Origin: Aselliscus stoliczkanus
Taxonomy: Eukaryota; Chordata; Mammalia; Chiroptera; Hipposideridae
Direction of reading: 5' to 3'
NCBI GenBank assembly: GCA_033961575.1
Contig: CM066735.1
Span: 87,547,449-87,611,448 of the forward strand
DNA: 64,000 nt
Numbering within the stretch: position 1 is the first letter of the stretch; the number at the start of each line of letters is the position of its first letter. This document shows, piece by piece, positions 22,258 to 34,330 of the stretch. The position numbers were made by a program, and so were the translations under genes. The notes below the pieces were generated by a model. The model did not search any database. It saw nothing but the letters and a program-made list of their open reading frames with translations, and had not been told where the DNA came from.

Positions 22258-22799
22258 TTATTAAATTATATGCATGCCATTCCTAAAAAGGAAAATCCTC
22301 GTTGTCCATCTCTAAGAGGGAATGCAAACATGGGACATAGGCCCAAATCACTACTATTTGGCCTTGTGGACAGAGCATGGAGCTTTGCTGTAATTACAGA
22401 AGCTACAGTGTTATGAGCAAAAAAGTTAATAACTGCAGGGCCCACACAGACTGGACTCTGGACAAACTGTCATTTTAGAATTTCCCTCTTTTGAAAGTTT
22501 CCCCAGGTCACTGGTAAAGTAAGATGGCCCTTGAGCTCCTTTGAGATATTTCTCTTTGAGCTTGTTCTTTCCTGCCCTTTCTTGCCATAGGACTCACAAG
22601 AGATTAAGGGCCAAGCTAAGGTGTGGCCAATGAGGGAAAGAGACCAAGCTGGCACTATGACTTGCTTTTGATCTAGACCACAAAGCAAAAGGAACTTTTG
22701 AGACCCAACTCTAGGCCAGCTACTCACCTAACCAAGAATTTCCAATAACACCTTGGAATTAATACCTTAGGATAATAAACAGTCTGCTTACTTCTTCTT
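22255..22799. other. Unassigned sequence
   Basis: No gene or repeat family recognised. Confidence 0.5.
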
Positions 22800-23375
22800 T
22801 TGTGCCACTATAACTCCATTCCCACACAGTATTATCCTTTGAACTTCTTTAATGTTTTCCCATCATGTTTAGAATCAAATCCAAATTTCCCCCACAGTTT
22901 GCAAAGCCCACCAGGATCTAACTCCCTTCTACTTCAATTTCATTTCATGCAACTTTCATTTACATCTATATATATCCCACCCTACCAGTCATTAATCTCT
23001 CTCTTAAACATACAAAGCTCATTCCTTCCTGGTGGCCTTTCTTTCACATGCTATTCCTCAGTTTAGAACACTTTCTCCCATCCCCCTGCCTGGCTAGCTT
23101 TTTCTTATTTTTCAAGTCTAAGTTTCATTGTCATTTAATCAAAGAAACTCTCCCTAACTACATACATCTTGTGCCCATAACAATCTTTCACATCACTGTT
23201 TTATTTTCTTATCAGTAAAAATCACATTCTACGTTGGTTTATTTCTTGTCTTTCTCTCTCTCCTATAACGTAAGCTCCATGAAAGCCTACATGAGTGTGG
23301 CCCAATATCTGGCACAGTGCCTCGCCAAGAGGGGGCTCTCTCTCAAATATTTGATGGATTGTAAACAACAAGCAT
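22800..23375 (+). mobile_element. L2 LINE 3' region, long fragment
   Basis: About 575 bp collinear with the L2 3' region: AGAATCAAATCCAAATTTCC, AGCCCACCAGGATCTAACTC, AGCTCATTCCTTCCTGGTGG, CATGCTATTCCTCAGTTTAG, AAGAAACTCTCCCTAACTAC, TAAGCTCCATGAAAGCCTAC and TGGCACAGTGCCTCGCCAAG. The best preserved ancient LINE in the window. The plus-strand frames over it (22800-23066 and 23234-23440) are remnants or chance. Confidence 0.88.
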
Positions 23376-23699
23376 TTGCCAGGAATGTCTATACCAATAT
23401 TTTCCATCTAGATATACAACAGGATTTGGTCATTCAGTAACCAACAAATAATGTTCCACAATCACCACAGCCAGGTACAGGTACAAGTCAGGAGTGCAAG
23501 TTCCATAAAGTAATGTAGGCCTTAAAAAGACAAAAAGGTAACATTGGTTGGGGTGAACCAAGCAATGCTCTACAGGAAAGGAGCATTTATTATGAATCTT
23601 TTATCAACAGGCAGAAAAAGGAGATGATTTGAAAATGGAATGATGATTTGAAAATGGAATAATGCAAACAAAAGATTAAATTTAAAGTCATATTTAAAG
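23376..23699. other. Unassigned sequence
   Basis: Contains a small direct repeat GATGATTTGAAAATGGAAT at 23621-23640 and 23641-23660, a perfect local tandem duplication of about 19 bp. Nothing else recognised. Confidence 0.6.
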
Positions 23700-24135
23700 A
23701 CTTATATTACGCCAATGGACTGAGAGGGTTCATAAGTGAATAGTGAGAGTGAAAAGCAAGGAAGTCAGTTGGGGCTTATGTCAGAAAATCTGGAATGGCA
23801 TGACAAAGAGTTTGAACATATCTCATAACATCCTGGGAGTCATGAAAGACTCTAGACCAGGCCGCTGTCATAATCGGTGACATAATCTTGGGGAAATTTT
23901 GTGTTGCAATGATATTTAAGATGGATTACAGTGGCGAGAGACTGAAAATGAGAAAATCATTTAAAGGGTTTTAACAGTCATTTGAGTGGCAGCACTGGGT
24001 GCCTAAGATACAGTTTTGTGAGTAGAAGATGAAATACAGATATCAGTGTCAGAGACATACTGGAGGCTGAATCTTGTGGGCATTTGAGATGATACAAGGA
24101 GAGATTTTAGTGATGCAAACAACATGCCTTATATT
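23700..24135 (-). mobile_element. Probable ancient LINE (L2/CR1-like) relic
   Basis: Reads like the repeated text around AAAGAGTTTGAACATATCTC, GGAGTCATGAAAGACTCTAG and GAGATTTTAGTGATGCAAAC found in old LINE 3' parts on the minus strand. Highly diverged, and the family is uncertain. Confidence 0.4.
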
Positions 24136-25171
24136 CAGGGAGAAAAGAAAATAAGAATAAATCGGGTTGGGAAGAGGAAGCACTGAGTCCTGCTACAGGC
24201 AGATGGTTTGAGTTGTAGGAAGGATATACAGATAAAGATGTGCTACAATCAGTTGAAATAAAAATCCAGGTGGTTTTTTAGGGGATAGGAGTGGGGGTGA
24301 GGGAAGGGTAGGTTAGACCATGAAATCATCCCCTCTAGACATAATAATTTAAAGTGTCTGGAAGAGTTCAATGACAGAAAAATACAGAAGCCAAGGAACA
24401 AAGAGAGAAGACAGAACCTTGAGGAACATCTACATTTTGGGGGCAGACAGAGGAATAAGAAAACAAAGGAGTTTTGTCAGGTAGCTCCAAAATAGACTGA
24501 ACACCTGCTCTGTGTGTCAGAAGTTCAAATTCCCAACAATAGTATACATACAAGCATCTATTTATCTTCCAGCATGATTCTTCCTGCAGGATTGCACATG
24601 TCTTATAATGTCACCCACAACATCAATTTATTAAGGCTGTTTATTAATCATTTGAAGTGACAACATGCCTGGCACTTGCTTAAACACTTAGGAAGACACA
24701 CTTTCTGCTATGACAGATGTCAGGTAAGGTAAAATAAAATCAAGACTTATAATCTGGGTTTAAAGACACACCAATTTCTTTGTGTGAATTCTCTCCCCCT
24801 GCAAAGAATTTTAGGAATAATTTCCACTGGTGTTTATTTATGGGGAAAATCATTTTCTACATGAATTATGGTGTTCTGTTGATTTCATAAAATTGAGGTT
24901 TTTTAGACCTCAGCCTCTATAGGGGAACTATAGCTGAGAAGCAGAGTTGCCTGAAGAGAGTGGAACCAAGGAGTAAACGGCGGACCTGGTTGAATATGCA
25001 AGATTCACAAAGATAAGTTCAATATTTAGAACCCAAGGACTCATCTTTCTAGGATTTGTTACTTTGTACTTTTTTTTTTACTTCATCTTCAACATGATTA
25101 ACAGCCTCAAAATTCAAGGCATCAAAGGCTAGCGTTACCTAACCAGCAAACCTTACTTTATGTCCTTAGAC
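24136..25171. other. Unassigned sequence
   Basis: No gene or clear repeat family recognised; T9 run at about 25071-25079. Confidence 0.45.
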
Positions 25172-25339
25172 CAGTGGTCCCCAGACCGTGGTCTCATAGC
25201 ATCAGCCTCACCTGGGACTCGGGAGACATGCACCTTTTCCAGCCACACCCTGATCCAGTCATAAGAAAGTTGGCTGTGGGGCCCAGCAACCTGTGTTTAT
25301 CACCACCTCCTGGTGATTCTATTACTTTGAGAACCACTG
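25172..25339 (-). mobile_element. MER5A hAT-Charlie transposon relic
   Basis: CAGTGGTCCCCAGACCGTGG at the left, GGGGCCCAGCAACCTGTGTT in the centre and GATTCTATTACTTTGAGAAC with CACTG at the right read as MER5A on the minus strand. Both terminal repeats are present. Confidence 0.8.
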
Positions 25340-26924
25340 CATTAGACCAATGGTAAAAATTCCAAGGAGCATTCCATTGCCACAGGACAAAATCTTAATA
25401 GTAAACCTCATCAGAGCATTCCTTTTACAGAATAGAAAACAGATCTTACCACTGTATTCCATGCCTATCTCCATTTGGATCCTGTCTTATGACTGTCAAT
25501 AAAAGAACTACAAAATGGTGATCAATCTTAGGCAAATAAATCAGAAAGGTGTATGACTACAGTTTGAGTTGATAATCCAAGAGGGCATGATGTAGGAAAA
25601 TAAAATTTCAAAATTGATATTAGATAAAAATTTACAATAGGTAATATAGCACTCACACTAGAAAATGATAATGAAAATTTATGATCTGAAAATATAGACT
25701 TTTCCAGCACTTTCATTACAGTGGCCAATAGTCATATGATTTTGTGTATCACCACCACTTTTATGGTGATAAAACTGATATGCAATCCTAGTCCTATTCT
25801 CTACAAATAGGAACCAGAGCTTCTCAAAGACTAACATCTTAGCTAATAATAGAGAAAAAAACAATATGGGTACAGAATATCTTGTTGCCTTTAAGCAAGA
25901 GACTTTCAAAACTGTCTCAGGAATAATGCTGAAAAGACAAGGGAGAATGCTTAAGGGGGTGCCCGCATTGCAATAACTTGAGCAACAAGAATATTCTATT
26001 GTAGTTCACTGGAATAACTTATATTTATGAAAAGTCTTGAGTTCATAATAATATTCAACAATGAAAAAAATAAAGTATACAAAAAGGTCATTAAAAGACA
26101 AACACATGGGCAAGTTTTAAATATATTTTTAATAGGTAGGTTAGAAGTTTGACATATATAGATGTTGTTACTTCTATTGGATGTATATTTTAATATATGT
26201 ATCCATGTTTATCTCAGTAAATAGAAAAGAATGGCTACAGTGAATTTTAAGTCAAATAACACAGGAAAAGTTGTAGAGTTTTCTTCACGAACCAAAGAAG
26301 TGATCTGCTCCTATGGGGACACATAATAGTCAGTAGAGTCCAGAAGTGCACTGGAAGTTGATGCTTCCAGGCAGTGGTCCCAAGGAAAGAATCTGCTGCC
26401 CAGTCTCCTTCTTTTATCCCCTAGATGAAGAAACTGGATGTGTTTATTAAAAATACTGAGAAACTAAGGCATCAGGAAGTACAGGCTCATTGCCTGGGAC
26501 TAAGATTTGATGAACATAGAAGCTCTCAGGGGCATTCCACATTGCTAGCAGAAGACAAGGGCTTCCAAAGACTCATTGACATAGCAACTGAACCTTGACT
26601 CTTAAGAAAAAGCTCAGGCCAGTAAACATCAGCCTAGGACTGAACAACTCTGAAGAAATCCACTAAGATCCAGTATGTCAATCAAAAATCAAGTTGGCTG
26701 ATAACCACAAATCTGTAAACTCAGCTGCTCTGAGACTCCATTCTTTTTCTTTTAAGTTTAGCAAGATTACTGTAACTCTCAGCAAGTAAAACACTGAGAA
26801 GTATAAAAAACAGGGAAGGGATAAAACAAATTTATAAATAAGGAAGACATCAACCCATAGTACAAATACTTCCTAATCAGTTGAGTGTAGGTATAATACA
26901 TTTTGAATTCCCATTGCGATTACT
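25340..26924. other. Unassigned AT-rich sequence
   Basis: No gene or repeat family recognised across about 1.6 kb. Short frames without motifs. Confidence 0.45.
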
Positions 26925-26987
26925 TGTGTGTTTTTTTTTTTGTGTGTGTGTGTGTGTGAACACACACACGTGCATGCATGTGCATGC
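26925..26987. repeat. GT/CA inverted microsatellite with GCATGT tail
   Basis: GTGTG, then T11, then (GT)9, then AA, then (CA)5 and CGTGCATGCATGTGCATGC. The adjacent GT and CA runs are inverted repeats that can fold into a hairpin. Confidence 0.9.
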
Positions 26988-28239
26988 CCACTGATTTTAA
27001 AGTTTGTAAAGCTTTGAAATAAAATTGGTAGAGATTTTATTGAAATATTTAAGAGAATTTGTCTACTTAAATTTGTAATCAGATTTAAATATTTAAGATG
27101 ATTTGACTCATAAAGTATGTTTTATTAGTGGCCAGAGTAGCCTGTTAATGTTTAAGAAGAAATTAATAATGAGATTTAAATGTGAGCATGTAAAGGTTTT
27201 TCCTACATAAAAGGTCCTTGGTCACTTAAGATCCTAAAAACAATGTTATTCCAATTTTTTTTTCTCCTAAGAGGAATCTTGCCCTAATCTTGCATAAAAT
27301 ATAGCCCCACCTAAGACTTCAGCAAAAAGTGAGAAGAAAAGAGATAAGGCAGATTCTGGTATATCCTATAATTCCATTTACATCTCCAATAAAATAAACA
27401 TCAAAACCTTTACTGGGAACCCCATACAGGAAACACATTTCTTTGTGTGTCCTCCCAACAGCAATCAAAATAAATTAGATGTGTGATGCCTGTAACAAAG
27501 ATTCAGGCACATTTTCTTACTTTACAGGATTGACATTTTCAACATTTCTCTTTCAAAGCAGCAGTGGGTCAGTCTGACATGCTTTTTAGAGCATTATAAC
27601 TTGAACTTAGAGAATTTTCAAAGATGAAATCCTGTTTACAAAGCTGCCATGCCAGAAAAAGCAAACCTCTTCTATAAAAACCCTGATCAATGCATTAGCT
27701 ACTCCGCACAATATCCAATATTCCTACGAAAATGTCCGAGCACAACAAAGGTTTGCAGACCCAGTGTCTGGAAGCCTCTTGTAATGGAATGTGACAAGAG
27801 CCAGGCACTTTAGGCAGGCTCAATCAATGTTAATTGAAGCAGAAGTTATTCAAAGGCAAAAAGGAGTCCTTGAGAGGTAAAAGGGGTTTTAGGATTGCGA
27901 CTCTCTCCTTTTCCCATTATCCCCTTATATTTAATTACTTGTTCTAGCCAGTGAATTGTCATTTGATTTGCCATCAGGTGATTCTGCCTGGTTTCATATG
28001 TTTGTGGAGTCTTTTTCATTTAAAGGAAAAAATATCTCGTAACCTGTGGAGATGCCTGTTTCACAGGAAGGAAATTGTTTCCTGGCAAGTGGGTCTCGGG
28101 TTTATAAGGTCCCTTTTCCAGTTCCTAACACAGCAGCAGTACCAGAAGGACAAGGTGAGACACTGTTTAGTCCTGAATGATACTGCTGTATCTTGTCTGG
28201 GACAGTGTTATTTCTATAATTGACCAGCACCAGAAATTT
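26988..28239. other. Unassigned, apparently repeat-free sequence
   Basis: No mobile element recognised. 27540-27770 looks undegraded and may be conserved non-coding DNA; this needs alignment. The 90-codon frame at 27951-28223 has no known family. Confidence 0.4.
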
Positions 28240-28640
28240 TAATTCATTTGGGGCTCCCCACAGAAGCAGACCCTAACGCAGGAGGGATATGCACGTTAAC
28301 TATTTATTGGGGTGGTGGTTCCAGGAAACACTGGTTGAGAAGTGAGGAGGTGAGACAAGGAAGGAAAGGCAGCCAACAAAAGCGGGTTAACAAATTAGTC
28401 CCCACCATGAGCAACTGGAGTGTCACCTCCCTGGGGGACTCAGAACCAGTGCTGGGCATGCCTGAGTCAGTCCACCCAGAGGATGAGGGAGCTGGGACAT
28501 TGATATAACAACTTTCTTCAGGCTTGGTTGAAGGCTAGTCTCAGTGGGGAGGGGAGAAAAACACCCAGCACTTCTGAGCTGGGATGCATACTGATGTCCC
28601 AGTCAGAGAATGCCCTCAGAAATAGGGACAAGGTGCCAAC
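28240..28640. repeat. Possible ancient dispersed repeat, family not assigned
   Basis: GGGCTCCCCACAGAAGCAGA, TATTTATTGGGGTGGTGGTT and GTGAGACAAGGAAGGAAAGG have the look of a decayed LTR-type repeat. I could not place it. The 86-codon frame at 28248-28508 is not recognised as a gene. Confidence 0.35.
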
Positions 28641-29254
28641 TATATTCTGGAACAATTGGCCTGCAAATACATAACTGCTTTAAACTCCTGTAGTCCTTTA
28701 AACAGGTACACAATAATACTACCTCCTGGGTAAGCTGCTGGTGGGAACTGGAAAGAGGTTATTTTCCTCTGACATGAATAATGTCCTTTGATACACACTA
28801 GGGAACTAAGGTTAGAGTCAGCATCATTTTGCTCAGGAATCTAATATTGTTTTGCCTTTAGTCGGTGCTCTCATTTACCCCAGAGATAGCTCTTGGGATC
28901 AACATTCACATCCAGTTAGGACTTCCCCCTGGATATGATACACTGGTACCTCGGAATGCTAAATAGGAGTAGAATTCAGCATAAGGTAAGCTAAACCTGG
29001 ACCCAATTCCCAAGTCTATATTTTTTCATTTTACATTTTTAAAATGCTAATTTTTAAGTAAAACCTTTCCTTTTCATATTGATTTGCAACTAGTTGGCAT
29101 ACATTTGCTAAGAGCTTAGACAACAAATGGGGAAAACAGGCAGGAGAGGATGATAATTACCCATCTCAAGTAAGGACAGCGAAGTTCCAAAGGTGAGGTT
29201 CAAGGTCAGAAGCCAGAAAAGCAGAAAGGTACTGGGACTCAAAGGCAGCAGCTG
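28641..29254. other. Unassigned sequence
   Basis: No gene or repeat family recognised. Confidence 0.5.
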
Positions 29255-29490
29255 AGCACGGTGGGAAAGAGTCCACACTTTGGATCACAAAGGCCTAGTG
29301 CACCCAGATATGAGTCTCCCCATACCGTGCTCGATTACCTAGCCATTTCAGGCCTCAGTTTCTCATCCAGAAGTTAAGAGTACCTACCTCATGTGGTTGT
29401 TCTGACAATTAAATGAGCCAGTGCTCATAAACTGCTGGGCCCAGTGATCAGCATACACTAAGTACTTCATTGTTACTTGCTATTATGTTA
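29255..29490 (+). mobile_element. MIR SINE relic, near full length
   Basis: GGTGGGAAAGAGTCCACACT (tRNA-like head), GGCCTCAGTTTCTCATCCAG (core), GTACCTACCTCATGTGGTTG, AATTAAATGAGCCAGTGCTC and TACACTAAGTAC (L2-like tail) follow MIR in order. Confidence 0.85.
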
Positions 29491-30184
29491 TTGTTAACAT
29501 TTTCGTGACTTCAAGGTAGAAAGCAGAAAATACTCCTTCTACTATGCATGGCTTGAAGTCCAGGATTAATATCTGTGGGACTATAATGTATCCCCCATGG
29601 CACTCAGAGAAGCACTTCGTAGACCACCGAACATGAAATGAATTATCTTAGCTTTGTCTTTGCTTCACATTTGGTCATCCTGAAATCCTAGCCAGGGTGG
29701 TGGAGAGTGCTGGGGTTTTCTCAGAAGTACTTTCTACCAAAGTGGCAGATATAGTCTGACAAGGTCTGAGATGGGTCGAATTTTTCCCGACAGTGAACGA
29801 GGCCTCTTTGTCAGAATCTAGAGAGAGACTCGCCTGCCCTCCAATGGCACAGACCCAATTTTGCAAACAGGTGGGAAAGATGATAACTCACACATCTACG
29901 TGTGTGGTAAATTTCACTTTCTGTGAAAGCGGGATTGTCATCTCTGTGAAGGAAATAAAATACCTGCCCAATTCCACAACAGGAGGAATTAAGGTGTTTT
30001 GCCATGTGGTCATGGTTGGGAGTGGCAGATTCTCGTCTCTTGACTCTTGTCCTATGAATCTTCACCTTGTTCTCTTATGGCTTTAAGCAAGGAGGCCTAA
30101 GAAGCTACTCAGAGGTCACTCAGTGTTCTTAATCAAAGCTCAACTCCAAGGAATTAAAAGGTTCTTTCCATTCTTTATTCACAA
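29491..30184. other. Unassigned sequence
   Basis: Opposed frames of 84-97 codons overlap at 29793-30086. Neither has a recognised family. Some CpGs are kept around 29770-29835. Confidence 0.4.
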
Positions 30185-30410
30185 GTACAATAACCACTGT
30201 TTATGGAGTGCTGCCACATCCCAGTATGTTTACAATGTGTAAAGTACCATCCATGTGATGTCCTCTTACAGGCACTCATCACTATTACTATAGGAAGTGC
30301 CATTATCCCCATTTTATATGTGCAGAAATTGAGTTCGGAGAGTTTGTGGCTTGTCCTAGAGTATCAGAGAAATCAGTGGGGACTGCAAAAAGAGAGAATG
30401 GAGGCAGATA
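30185..30410 (-). mobile_element. MIR SINE relic
   Basis: Minus-strand MIR: CACTGTTTATGGAGTGCTGC, ATTATCCCCATTTTATATGT, AGAAATTGAGTTCGGAGAGT and AGTGGGGACTGC correspond to tail, core and head in reverse. Confidence 0.8.
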
Positions 30411-31399
30411 GTAGCACATTGGCCTAACAGGGTTATGCCATGACTAAAGATTTCTAGAGTTGACTATAATAAGAATAGAGAAGTTGACCACACACACTGT
30501 CCCCAGGTGTTAGCAACGCATAGCTACAGTGACACTTCTGAAAGAGCAATACGGTGGCACCCAGCTGAGATCTTCGGCAGGTCCATTACTCGTAGGACTG
30601 CCTTGGACTTTCTTACAAAGCCACCGAGGACACAGTATTGCAGGAAATTGACAGAGACCTTGTTGCTGAGTCAACTAAAGGTGTTTTATTGCAAGGCAGG
30701 CACAGTTACAGAACATAAGTCAGCAATACCACAATTTCCGTACACCCAAACACAGAAGCATGCCTTGTTCTCTAATTCCTCCAAAATGGGTAGATCCACA
30801 GGCAGACCTGAGCAACACAGTTGATGAGGCCAGTTGATCTCCAGTGTGTGCTTTGCCTTAGAAAATGGCATTTTGAAACCATCCACTTACAGTTGGTTAG
30901 TTTACATTCAGGGTATTTGGAGCCACGTTTGACACTTGTAATTTCTCCCCCATTCTAGCGGCAGGATCAGACAGGAATTAGATTTTAGACTATTAGGTTT
31001 GTGTTTCTTTGGAGCATAACATATACATCAAAGAGCATGCAAGCGCCCCAGGTATAATATATGTTTGATTGTATTTCAACTCTAAGCGATACCACATTGA
31101 GATCGCTTCAGTAGCTAAGCAAATGTGACTCAGGCCATTACCTGGATCCAAACTTAAAAAAAGAAATCAAGAAAGAAATCGTATTTTTAATCTAAGGATC
31201 AGTTCTACACAAATCAAACCACGCAGCCCCATTTACTTGGTAACCTGGGATTGCAATGCAGAAAATCCCTACTGACAGAATCTGTTCATAAATAAGGCTG
31301 ATGTCAGCAACAGAATTATACTTTCCAAAGCAATTCTTTTCTTATAATTCCCAGGGCCAAGAAAAAGTAAAGACAGAGAGGGAAAAAGGGAAGGAGAGA
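30411..31399. other. Unassigned sequence; minus-strand AATAAAA signal and CpG patch
   Basis: 30510-30700 keeps several CpGs, and its minus strand has TTGCAATAAAACACC near 30680-30695, which could be a polyadenylation signal of a decayed LTR or terminal exon. Evidence is too thin to name it. The 105-codon plus frame at 30507-30824 has no recognised domain. The rest is unassigned. Confidence 0.3.
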
Positions 31400-32945
31400 A
31401 AAAAACAAAAAAGCTAACCAATCAAAAGCATCTAGAACTGTGCATGTTATGCAGATGATGGCAATGCAAAAACAGTCCAATCCGGAACCACAGCTCAGAG
31501 AGCTTCATCGAAAGGGGTGCTGGGCTTGAGTCCCACTCTAGGTGCTTCTTGGTCCCAGCTGCTGTGTTCTGCCCTGGGGACCAGCAGCATCTTCCTCACT
31601 GCCCTTCAGCAGTCCCCCAGGACACCTGAGAAGGTGATCTGTCCTCCTGTGAAAGGACACACAGGACAAAGCCCATCAGGCCTGGGCCCAAACCATCTGA
31701 TAGCTAAAGGTCGATGGAGTCAAGGGCAGAGGGAAGAGTGGTGTTTCCTCACCTCCTCCAGGCTTGCTTCCTGCCGCCTCTCCAGAACGGTGGCTTTATG
31801 CTTTGGATCAGCCAGTGGCTTGGAATCTTTGAGATCTTGGAGTGAGCTCATTGGGGGACCCATCACCTTTCAGTCCATGATATCTCTGTTGACAAGAACA
31901 TAAAATAAATACCCCTGCATCACTGGTCCATGGAATCTTGAGGAGAAGGATGCACGACAGAGCAACACAGGCACATGGAAAGGAGGGGAGGGAGGACGAG
32001 AGAGAATAAAACTCAGAAAGGATACTCTACCTGCTACCTTTCCCTGGAATGCCCCCAGGCAGTCGTATCCTGGATGGGAGGCTTGAGGTGATTTCTAAGA
32101 CCTCCCAGAGGTCTCAAAGGTCTGAAAGGTCAGGAAGCATCATTCCATTGCCATGCGGGCACCTGAACTCAAAACTCAGGTCCTTGAGAACCTCAGCCAG
32201 CCTTGCCCCAACTCTCCTGAGTGGATCCTGTCACTGAAATACTACATAACAGAGAGCAAGACACAGTTGAAAATTAGCAGGTCCTCCTTCCTTTGCCCTG
32301 GGATCATCATCAGGAGAAAGGCAGGGGGCTGGGGTAGGAGGGGGATCAACAACCACCTGGTCTTCTCTTCAGTGATTTCAATCTTCAACTTCAAACTCGC
32401 AATGTGCCACCGAGTGAAAAATCTCTAAGAAGATTCCTCCAGGCCCACGGTCCATGCCCTTTGGGTCAATCTAGCATTGCTATTGACTCTTAAGCCTCAC
32501 TGGGATCCTGTACAAAGTTTCGATCCCAGTCACACTGCCTGGGGCAGAAGAACTCCAGAAATGAACCATGACAGACAACTGGGTCCATTTATGACCCTAC
32601 TTTCCCAAAACTCATAGAAAACCCAGGATTACCCATTTGTCCTTCATAGAACCTTTCTCCCTGGAACACAGGGTGGGTAGCATACCAGTGAATGCAGGCT
32701 GAGCATCAGAGGGACTTGGGGTGCTACCAAGAGAGGCAGAGAGAGAAAGGCATTCTAGAGAAACTTATCCCAACAAAGCCAGTGGTGTACCAAAGGGAGG
32801 GACTGGTAGGAATGGTCTGTCCTGCACACACATAATAAAGAGGGCCCATTGTCTGTCAAGAATTTAAAAGCAATAATAAAACTAGGAGTCAGTCTGCCTC
32901 TGACTAGGACCATACACAGGCAATTCTAAACAGTGTTGGTGACAA
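31400..32945. other. Repeat-poor, GC-richer segment around a candidate exon
   Basis: No mobile element recognised over 1.5 kb, the longest such GC-richer interval in the window. Frames of 128 codons (31517-31903 plus) and 91 codons (32153-32428 plus) lack family motifs. The minus-strand candidate exon at 31753-31883 lies inside it. Confidence 0.45.
31753..31883 (-). CDS. Candidate start-containing coding exon, gene not identified
   Basis: On the minus strand an acceptor (T-rich tract then TTGTCAACAG, ending at 31884) is followed by a 20-nt leader and an ATG at 31863-31861 with G at -3 and +4. 37 codons are then open and end exactly in phase 0 at GAG with a strong donor GAG/GTGAGG (donor GT at 31752-31751). 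The product begins MGPPMSSLQDLKDSK and ends in a charged, helix-like stretch (LERRQEASLEE). The other two frames across the exon have stops, and an in-frame TGA lies just upstream of the ATG. If real, this is therefore a first coding exon. Without splicing the frame stops after ten more codons. I do not recognise the protein; it could be an alternative amino-terminus of a large gene or a chance alignment of signals. Confidence 0.3.
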
Positions 32946-33230
32946 AACACTGCTTCCTACCCAGGCAGACCCCCTCCGAGGCCCATCACTGCAGACGTCC
33001 CATGGTATCCCAGACCCAGAGTCTTAGCTTGTCCTCCTCCCTCTGCCTGCAAGCTTTCTCCTCCAATCTCACCTGCCCACATTCCTACCCATGTTCAATC
33101 TCCATTTCAAATGCTGCCTCTTCAAAGGAGAATAATCCTTTCTTCCTCTTAACTCCTTAGGGTAATGTACCCATATTCTTCTATTCCTAGCTTACATTCT
33201 ACTTCAACATGCAAAAATGGTATTTTCCCC
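32946..33230 (+). mobile_element. L2 LINE fragment
   Basis: CTTGTCCTCCTCCCTCTGCC, CCATTTCAAATGCTGCCTCT, TCAAAGGAGAATAATCCTTT and CCTAGCTTACATTCTACTTC follow the order of the L2 3' region. More diverged than the copy at 22800. Confidence 0.6.
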
Positions 33231-33244
33231 ATGGATAGACATCA

Positions 33245-33470
33245 AGATGCAAGGTATGGGATTTGGAATTGGGCCTGGGTTAGAATCCAGCTCTCACCCT
33301 AAACTAGCTGTGTGATGCTAGGCTAGGTTTAATACCTCTTTACCTTTTTTCCCCATATCTATACAATGAGACTACCACCTATCTCATAGGACTGTGACAT
33401 TCAATTAGATTATGCACATAAAATACCTAACCTGAAATAATATGCACCCTGCAGTTATTTGTTTTTTCTA
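33245..33470 (+). mobile_element. MIR SINE relic
   Basis: GGCCTGGGTTAGAATCCAGC, CTAGCTGTGTGATGCTAGGC, TATCTATACAATGAGACTAC and CTATCTCATAGGACTGTGAC are MIR head, core and tail in order. Confidence 0.88.
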
Positions 33471-33924
33471 CTTTCTTCTCAAGGGTAGAATCGTATTCTT
33501 TCATCTTTGTCCTCCCCTTTACCATGCCCACTCCTGCAGGACTTATCAAGAGAAGTCATAAAATGTGGAGAGTATAGAAATGCAAGGGTATTAAAAATGA
33601 GGGTAGAGAATACCTACCACATAGGCCTCTTTGAAAGATTAAACAAGGGAACACGGATTAATTTTTTAGATCAGAACCTGGTGCCTAGTATGAGTTCTAG
33701 GAATGTACGTTAAGTAAAATAATCTTGTGAGTGAATGTAGGATTCCTTGACTCCTTGTAGCACTTCAAATATAGATTATCAAGATGCTGTTTACCCTGCT
33801 TCAAACTCCTTCCTGCCTTCCCCAAATAAAAACATCAGGGGGTAGACGGAGACAGTAGAGTGTTTAGAAAATTGCATAGGGTTAGAGCTAAGAGACCTTG
33901 CATCCTTCAGGCAACACGTACTGA
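33471..33924. other. Unassigned, with a partial MIR-like tail
   Basis: 33580-33720 (ATGAGGGTAGAGAATACCTA, AGATTAAACAAGGGAACACG, CCTGGTGCCTAGTATGAG) resembles the 3' half of a plus-strand MIR. The rest is unassigned. Confidence 0.45.
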
Positions 33925-34135
33925 TGATTCGTGATATGCTAGGTACCAAGCTAAAATCTTTACAAGTAGTGTCTTATTTAACTTTCATCTGAGCCCTATG
34001 AGGAGCTGCCTGGACTACCCCTATTTTAGAGATGTGACAACTGAGGCACAGAGAGGCTAAGTAACCTGCCCATGGGTGCACAGCTAATGAGGTGCAGAGC
34101 TAGGTTTGCTAAGTAAGTGTTAGAGCCACACTCTC
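33925..34135 (-). mobile_element. MIR SINE relic
   Basis: TTATTTAACTTTCATCTGAG, CCCTATGAGGAGCTGCCTGG, GATGTGACAACTGAGGCACA, GAGAGGCTAAGTAACCTGCC and CACAGCTAATGAGGTGCAGA read as MIR on the minus strand. Confidence 0.85.
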
Positions 34136-34184
34136 ACTCACTATGGGTCTGCTCCAGAACTTTCTGTGAGAATGAAAATATTCT

Positions 34185-34330
34185 GTGCTGTCTCATATGG
34201 TAGTCACTAGCTGTTGAGCTCTGGAAATGTGGCTAGTGTGATCAAGGAACTGAATTTTATATTTTGCTTCATTTTAATTAACTTTAAATAGCCACACATG
34301 TCCAGTGGCTGACATATTGGACACTTCAGG
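34185..34330. mobile_element. hAT-type MER3-like DNA transposon relic
   Basis: GTGCTGTCTCATATGGTAGT at the left and TGGCTGACATATTGGACACT at the right are degenerate inverted ends of the type 'agcactgtccaatacggtag'. Internal GAAATGTGGCTAGTG and TTTAATTAACTTTAAATAGC fit the same element group. The exact subfamily is uncertain. Confidence 0.6.
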
